In this document: positions 1 to 5,147 of the stretch, piece by piece
Layout: each line of letters opens with the position of its first letter
Position numbering within the stretch: the first letter of the stretch is position 1
DNA from: Granulosicoccaceae bacterium
Lineage (GTDB): Bacteria; Pseudomonadota; Gammaproteobacteria; Granulosicoccales; Granulosicoccaceae
Direction: 5' to 3'
Length of the DNA stretch: 5,147 nucleotides
NCBI GenBank assembly: GCA_023301405.1
Contig: JALZUX010000040.1
Location: 1-5,147 of the forward strand
The notes under the pieces: model-generated
What the model saw: only the letters and a program-made list of their open reading frames with translations
Databases searched by the model: none
What the model was told of the DNA's origin: nothing
Program-made: the position numbers and the translations under genes

Positions 1-469
1 GGGTAATTTTGAGCTAGATAATATGGTCGATTGAAGCGAATAATTGTTTTCTTCAACGAGATTAATCGTAATCGCTAGCCGAAAGGCTCGGCTCGCCGCA
101 GACAGATCCACTGTTTCAGATAGCTACCTGATTGAGAACAGTTCGCTACGCCACACCACACCGCACTGAATGATAATTTACGGATTAGTAAGACCCCGTC
201 GTGGATAGAGTGAAAATTACAAAGTAAAAACAAACACTATTACCCACTGCATCACTCAATTTTCTGCCGAAACACCCGCTATATACACAGTAGCCAATCG
301 CGGAGTTGGATTGGGATTTATATCACCGGCTAAAACCAGCGGAACAATAGTGTACAAAATTCAGCCATTTTCAAGAACCACATCAGCAACAAATTGCTGT
401 GCTGAGACGTCTACGTCACAGTTCACTGCTCCGGTCATTTCAGCCGAACAGGTTTGTTATCGCGGCGCC
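1..469. other. Non-coding or unassigned region upstream of the DUF4124 gene
   Basis: No frame here gives a recognisable protein. The visible structure is small. There is an inverted repeat TTGAAG (31-36) / CTTCAA (51-56), extendable by CG/CG with one bulged A. There is a short GAAA-tetraloop hairpin AGCC-GAAA-GGCT (77-88) and a near-palindrome CAGATAGCTACCTG (117-130). The stretch around 170-300 is AT-rich and should contain the promoter of the downstream gene, but I found no pair of hexamers with good spacing that I would defend. The frame of the downstream gene stays open back to 209, although without a convincing start codon. A minus-strand frame is open from 123 off the left edge and could be the beginning of a gene or chance. 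Confidence 0.6.
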
Positions 470-1063
470 ATGACTGTTTTGTTTATAGCCCTCTTAACAA
501 TGTTTGCTTCAACAGCCGATGCCCGATGGTACAAATGGGTAGACGAGAACGGCAATATCTCCTATCAAGATCGCCCGCCTCCGGCAAATTATAACGAATC
601 AACTCAGGTGCTCAATGCCCAAGGGGTCACCGTAGAGCGCATTCCAAGCCGAAATGAACAGGCAGAACTGGATGCCGCACGACAAAAGCTAGATGAGGAA
701 AATCAGCGCGATGAAATGCTGATTAAGTCTTTTCCGTCGGAAGCCGACCTAATCCGTACTCGTGACAAGCGTCTTGGCCATATTGACGGCACTGTCACCC
801 GAATGCACGATCAACTTGTGATTCTAAACGGTAGACTTTTGCTTATCGAAGACAAAGTAACCAACCGTGCAGACAGTGGTCTGAAACCCAGCGACGCGCT
901 GGCGTCTGACCGCATCGCCGTGATACGCAGTATTGGCAGCACCAACGCGCTAATCAAATCGAAGCTGAAAGAGCGGCGCCTAGTGGCCAACAAATACCAA
1001 TCAGATTTACTGCGTTATCGTGAACTCGCAGCAGACACCCAAAGCGCCGGTCTGAACGAGTAG
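470..1063 (+). CDS. DUF4124-domain exported protein of unknown function
   Basis: A 197-aa protein starting at ATG 470. Residues 1-18 form a short hydrophobic export signal (VLFIALLTMFA) ending in Ala-Asp-Ala, so cleavage is likely before Arg19. The mature protein opens with WYKWVDENGNISYQDRPPP (about 20-38), the hallmark of DUF4124: a Tyr-Lys-Trp-x-Asp-x-x-Gly core followed by a Tyr-x-Asp-Arg-Pro-Pro turn. Residues 62-130 are highly charged and probably helical or coiled-coil, with a segment FPSEADLIRTRDKRL (88-102) resembling the second conserved block I recall in longer DUF4124 proteins. The C-terminal 50 residues are again basic and helical (KSKLKERR). The family is common in Gammaproteobacteria and the molecular role is unknown; a periplasmic location is inferred. 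The start is uncertain: the signal peptide has no positive n-region, the Shine-Dalgarno is poor (AGG about 17 nt away), and the frame is open further upstream with GTG 350 and TTG 311 in frame. ATG 470 is chosen because it puts the hydrophobic segment at the N-terminus. The gene converges on argB. Confidence 0.85.
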   Translation: MTVLFIALLTMFASTADARWYKWVDENGNISYQDRPPPANYNESTQVLNAQGVTVERIPSRNEQAELDAARQKLDEENQRDEMLIKSFPSEADLIRTRDKRLGHIDGTVTRMHDQLVILNGRLLLIEDKVTNRADSGLKPSDALASDRIAVIRSIGSTNALIKSKLKERRLVANKYQSDLLRYRELAADTQSAGLNE

Positions 1064-1167
1064 TCGCTAACCGCGAGCAAAGATTGCCGCCGCTTTGAAT
1101 AATATGGCCCTCGAAAAATAAGCACGTAATGCGGGTGGTAGGCACGGGATTATTGCTAGCTTCAGAT

Positions 1168-2126
<959 letters not shown>

Positions 2127-2140
2127 TCATAGAGGTAAAC

Positions 2141-3514
2141 TTAAAACGGGAGATCCAAGCCCGGTTCAACAGCAAGCATGGCACTGCGAAATTTAGACTG
2201 AATCTCTTCAAGTGCTGATTGTGAATCAGCTTCGAATCGAATTACAAGTGATGGAGTTGTATTTGATGCACGAACTAACCCCCAACCTGCCTCAAAATCT
2301 GCTCGCAAGCCATCAATCGTGGTGAGTTTCGCGTCACCAAAATTCGCACTGTCGACGAAGGACTCCATGAACTTATGATGCTCGCCTTCAGCAAACTTAA
2401 TACCCAGCTCAGGAGTGTTAATGCTGTCAGGGATTTCGCCAAAGATCTCACTAACCTTACGCGAATCACGCGACACTATCTCTAACAAACGCGCTGCGGA
2501 ATATAAGGCGTCATCAAAACCATACCAACGCTCTTTGAAGAAGATATGACCGCTCATCTCGCCGCCAAGCGCGGCACCGGTTTCCTTGATACGAGCTTTG
2601 ACAAACGAGTGTCCGGTTTTCCACATTTCAGCATCACCACCTGCTTCGGTAATCGCTGCTGGCAATAGACGGGAGCATTTCACATCATAAATTATCTTCG
2701 CTCCCGGGTTCCTGTCGAGTATGTCTCTGGAGTAAAGAATCATTTGACGGTCGGGCCAGATAATCTGTCCAAGGTCATCAATCACACCTACTCGATCCCC
2801 ATCCCCATCAAAGGCAAGTCCAAGATCTAGTTTTTCACTGTCAACTAGCGCTGAAATATCTTGCAAATTTTCAACCTTTGCCGGGTCAGGGTGATGGTTA
2901 GGAAATGTACCGTCTACTTCGGAAAAAAGTTCATGCACTTCGCAACCAAGTTTACGAAACAACGCTGCCGCACAAACACCGGCCACACCATTGCCACAAT
3001 CAGTTGCAATACGCATTTTGCGAGAGACTTTGATATCCCCAATGATTCGCTCAAGGTAAGCATCAAGAACATCTTGCTCAGCATAGCTGCCTTCCCCGCT
3101 GGCTAGATCGTCATTAACCAAGCGCTGGTAGAGTAGCTGTATTCCTTCCCCAAAGAGCGTGTCACCACCGATCATCATTTTCAGACCGTTGTACTCGGGA
3201 GGGTTATGACTTCCTGTCACCATTATACCGGTGCCAGTCTCAAGATGATAAGTTGAGAAATACAGGACTGGGGTTGGCACCATGCCGATATCAATCACGT
3301 TACACCCTGTGCTTTGGATGCCTTTGGCTAATGCAGCGATCAGATCTGGACCTGACAAGCGGCCGTCGCGGGCCAGTGTTACTGTGCTCTGACCACGGGC
3401 CAGGCTTTCAGAGCCAAAAGCTCGGCCAATCTGTTCGACCGCTGCTGGCGTCAGTGCATCAGCCACTACTCCGCGGATGTCATAGGCACGAAATATCGAA
3501 GCGTCTATATTCAT
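2141..3514 (-). CDS. algC: Phosphomannomutase/phosphoglucomutase
   Basis: Interconverts mannose-6-P/mannose-1-P and glucose-6-P/glucose-1-P via a phosphoserine and glucose-1,6-bisphosphate-type intermediate, feeding GDP-mannose and nucleotide-glucose pools for LPS and exopolysaccharides; cytosolic. Its 457 residues match the roughly 463-aa Pseudomonas AlgC. All four active-site elements of the alpha-D-phosphohexomutase family are present: TGSHNPPEYNG (100-110) with catalytic Ser102, the Mg-binding loop DGDGDR (236-241, Asp236/238/240), the sugar-recognition loop GEMSGH (318-323), and the phosphate-binding loop RASNTTPS (415-422) in the C-terminal domain. The N-terminus FRAYDIRG (8-15) is also typical. 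GEMSGH with a Pseudomonas-like overall sequence favours a dual PMM/PGM over a strict phosphoglucosamine mutase. Start ATG 3514 has a good ribosome site AGAGG (3525-3521) six bases upstream. It is the first gene of a probable algC-argB operon; the LRR-kinase gene is divergent upstream. I see no dut or coaBC directly upstream, as in Pseudomonas, and no long N-terminal extension of the kind some AlgC proteins carry. Confidence 0.96.
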   Translation of the reverse strand: MNIDASIFRAYDIRGVVADALTPAAVEQIGRAFGSESLARGQSTVTLARDGRLSGPDLIAALAKGIQSTGCNVIDIGMVPTPVLYFSTYHLETGTGIMVTGSHNPPEYNGLKMMIGGDTLFGEGIQLLYQRLVNDDLASGEGSYAEQDVLDAYLERIIGDIKVSRKMRIATDCGNGVAGVCAAALFRKLGCEVHELFSEVDGTFPNHHPDPAKVENLQDISALVDSEKLDLGLAFDGDGDRVGVIDDLGQIIWPDRQMILYSRDILDRNPGAKIIYDVKCSRLLPAAITEAGGDAEMWKTGHSFVKARIKETGAALGGEMSGHIFFKERWYGFDDALYSAARLLEIVSRDSRKVSEIFGEIPDSINTPELGIKFAEGEHHKFMESFVDSANFGDAKLTTIDGLRADFEAGWGLVRASNTTPSLVIRFEADSQSALEEIQSKFRSAMLAVEPGLDLPF

Positions 3515-3805
3515 GTACTACCTCTGGCTATACATTATCTGGTTGAAAGGGTGCTTGGTTTGTAGAAGCACAAAACCCGCCATCCATTTTACACCGTAAG
3601 AACAACAACTTGTTAAGATTTATATTGTATCGCCTCGTCCCCGTCAGATAATTAAGACTTTCTCGTCGCATCCTGCCACGGCTGCTCACTTCACAAAAAT
3701 CAAACCTCATCATGAACAGAGCTTACAGTGGAACGGCTTGTGTACAGACTACGTGTTGCCTCCACAGCTGCTAACACGCCCTTCCTCTGTCAACGGACAA
3801 TCACA
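3515..3805. other. Divergent intergenic region between algC and the LRR-kinase gene
   Basis: About 290 bp separate the two divergent genes. It holds the algC ribosome site (3521-3525), a leader segment with two alternative stems (3549-3577) and a candidate algC promoter (3619-3647). For the rightward gene I found no hexamer pair good enough to call a promoter. The first in-frame stop upstream of that gene is TGA 3713-3715, so 3716-3805 is open in the kinase frame and might be coding if a GTG start (3728 or 3740) is used. Confidence 0.5.
3619..3647 (-). promoter_or_regulatory. Candidate sigma70-type promoter of algC-argB
   Basis: On the minus strand, CTGACG (3647-3642; 4 of 6 matches to TTGACA) is followed by exactly 17 bases and TATAAA (3624-3619; 5 of 6 matches to TATAAT). 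Transcription would begin near 3612, leaving a leader of roughly 100 nt before the algC ATG. Hexamers and spacing are read directly; activity is inferred. The -10 lies in the most AT-rich patch of the intergenic region. Confidence 0.45.
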
Positions 3806-5147
3806 TTGCACACCACTGCCAACCTCCGTCAGGGTTTATTAGACCAGACCAAAGAACTCAAGCTCTCACAACAACTCACCTCATTTCCCAATGAAATTCT
3901 GGAATTGTCCAATACCCTGGAAGTTTTAGATTTATCGAATAACCAGTTAAGCCAATTGCCATGTGACTTTGCTCGACTAAAAAAACTTAGAGTGCTATTT
4001 TTATCAAACAATCAGTTCAAAGAGTTGCCCTCTGTACTTGCAGAATGTCCAGCGCTTTCAATGATCGGGATCAGGAACAACCAAATGAAGGTGGTTCCTG
4101 AGCACTCTTTACCATTGACAACACGCTGGTTGATTCTGACCGATAATCAAATCAAGAAAATGCCAGATTCGCTAGGACAATTGCCCTATCTACAAAAGCT
4201 GATGTTAGCCGGCAATCAATTGACAGCGCTCCCGGACACCATAGCTCAATGCCACTCATTAGAACTTTTCAGGGTCTCGGCAAACCAGCTAACGAATCTG
4301 CCAGATTCATTATTGCATCTGCCAAAATTGTCATGGCTTGCCTTTTCGGGAAATCCCTTTTGCGATTCTCAAGCACCAATAAACTCCACCCTACCTGCCA
4401 TTGCATGGTCTGATATCGACAGCCATGAAATATTGGGGCAAGGTGCCTCAGGCATTATTTCAAAGGCCACATGGCGAAGTAATGCATGCTCGATGGGAGG
4501 CACTAACTTGCCAATCGTTGTTAAAAAGTACAAAGGTAGCTTGACCAGCGATGGGTATTCAAAAGATGAACTCGCTGCCGTCATAACTGCCGACTGCCAT
4601 CCGAACTTAATCCCACTTGTTGCTCAAATTGACGATGACTGCCGCCCGGGCCTGGTGATGCAAAGAATCAGCAAAGACTACAAATGCCTGGGGCAGCCGC
4701 CAAGCATGCAAAGCTGTACACGAGACCAATTTAACAATGAGTTTACCTTGGCTGCGCCAGACATCCTAAAAGCCGCAATTCAAGTAGCAGACACTATGCT
4801 GCATTTGCTAGAGAAAAAAATCTGCCATGGTGACCTGTACGCACACAATATTTTAATAAACCAAAACGCCGATATCATCCTAAGCGACTTTGGCGCAGCG
4901 TCTTCTTATGACTCATTAACGGTGTCACAATCAGAGTCTATGCAAAAAATTGAAGTACGTGCTTTTGGTTGCCTACTGGAAGACTTACTCACAATTTGTA
5001 AACACAGTCCTTCTGCGTTAACTGAACAATTAACTGCCTTAAAAAAAGACTGTCTACTCACTACAGTCGCAGCGCGTCCTACGTTCAAAAAAATCAAATT
5101 GGCGTTAACAAGAATCCACTCTCACCAAGGCGACACGCCAGTCGATT
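3806..5147 (+). CDS. Leucine-rich-repeat protein kinase, cytosolic, 3' end outside window
   Basis: An uninterrupted frame of 447 codons from TTG 3806 that runs off the right edge without a stop. Numbering is from that start. Residues 15-188 form eight repeats of about 23 residues with consensus LxxLxLSxNQLxxLPxxLxxLP; the first is degenerate and the last ends in NPFC. Residues about 205-447 form a protein-kinase-like domain: glycine loop LGQGASGII (210-218), ATP-binding Lys in IVVKKY (Lys240), probable alpha-C Glu255, HPNLIPL (265-271), hinge LVM (283-285), catalytic loop HGDLYAHN (341-348, Asp343, Asn348), DFG (361-363), an alpha-F-like EVRAFGCLLEDL (383-394), and AARP (422-425, subdomain XI Arg424). 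Key catalytic residues are intact, so activity is plausible. There is no signal peptide or membrane span, so it is probably cytosolic. Relatives annotated as LRR-containing protein kinase family proteins exist in Gammaproteobacteria, to my recollection without a known substrate. Subdomain XI has passed, so little of the kinase fold is missing. The start is inferred: there is no ATG before codon 86, GTG 3728 and 3740 are alternatives, and TTG 3806 gives MHTTANLRQG, resembling the family N-terminus I recall. Divergent from algC. Confidence 0.88.
   Translation, partial: MHTTANLRQGLLDQTKELKLSQQLTSFPNEILELSNTLEVLDLSNNQLSQLPCDFARLKKLRVLFLSNNQFKELPSVLAECPALSMIGIRNNQMKVVPEHSLPLTTRWLILTDNQIKKMPDSLGQLPYLQKLMLAGNQLTALPDTIAQCHSLELFRVSANQLTNLPDSLLHLPKLSWLAFSGNPFCDSQAPINSTLPAIAWSDIDSHEILGQGASGIISKATWRSNACSMGGTNLPIVVKKYKGSLTSDGYSKDELAAVITADCHPNLIPLVAQIDDDCRPGLVMQRISKDYKCLGQPPSMQSCTRDQFNNEFTLAAPDILKAAIQVADTMLHLLEKKICHGDLYAHNILINQNADIILSDFGAASSYDSLTVSQSESMQKIEVRAFGCLLEDLLTICKHSPSALTEQLTALKKDCLLTTVAARPTFKKIKLALTRIHSHQGDTPVD

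Noticed and set aside
77..88. AGCC-GAAA-GGCT as part of a structured RNA gene
   Set aside because: Only a 4-bp stem with a tetraloop; no surrounding helices, terminator or family match.
811..1145. Minus-strand frames (811-993 and 954-1145) over the DUF4124 gene and the gap after it
   Set aside because: No motif, overlapping each other and opposite a supported gene.
2141..3514. Phosphoglucosamine mutase (GlmM) identity for the mutase gene
   Set aside because: The sugar loop GEMSGH, the RASNTTPS phosphate loop and the pairing with argB fit the AlgC PMM/PGM group better.
2861..3546. + strand open frames (2861-3106 and 3253-3546) antisense to algC
   Set aside because: Cysteine- and arginine-rich low-quality translations opposite algC with no motifs; shadows of the real gene.
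3528..3713. 61-codon minus-strand frame upstream of algC
   Set aside because: It covers the candidate algC promoter and leader, shows no family motif, and ends just before the algC start; more likely non-coding leader than a small gene.
3829..5097. Minus-strand open frames (3829-4011, 4369-4584, 4906-5097) inside the LRR-kinase
   Set aside because: Antisense to a frame with clear LRR periodicity and kinase motifs; their translations show nothing recognisable.

Overview
The window looks like chromosomal DNA from a gammaproteobacterium of moderate GC. The evidence is a co-directional algC-argB pair, an arrangement I know from Pseudomonas, with an ArgB and a PMM/PGM that closely match the Pseudomonas proteins in motifs and length, plus a DUF4124 envelope protein of a kind common in Gammaproteobacteria. 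There are no tRNA or rRNA genes, no insertion sequences and no CRISPR arrays.

Layout from left to right. Bases 1-469 hold no convincing gene, only small inverted repeats and the upstream region of the next gene. Bases 470-1063 (+) encode a 197-aa secreted or periplasmic DUF4124 protein with a helical, charged C-terminal part. It converges on argB (1200-2111, -), and the 136-bp gap and the argB 3' end contain an imperfect stem-loop. argB (N-acetylglutamate kinase, GTG start) lies 29 bp downstream of algC (2141-3514, -; phosphomannomutase/phosphoglucomutase), and the two probably form one transcription unit. A perfect 6-bp all-GC hairpin sits exactly over the argB start codon. A reasonable sigma70-type promoter for algC lies at 3619-3647, about 100 bp before its ATG, and the resulting leader could form two mutually exclusive stems.

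Divergent from algC is a long open frame on the + strand that has no ATG start and runs off the right edge (about 3806 to beyond 5147). It encodes eight leucine-rich repeats fused directly to a protein-kinase-like domain, with no membrane segment. This is the most unusual item here. The catalytic loop is HGD rather than HRD, the activation segment is very short and has no APE motif, and the start codon is GTG or TTG.

Functionally, AlgC supplies mannose-1-P and glucose-1-P for surface polysaccharides, and ArgB performs the second step of arginine synthesis. The LRR-kinase and the DUF4124 protein have no assigned roles, and nothing in the sequence ties them mechanistically to algC-argB beyond proximity.
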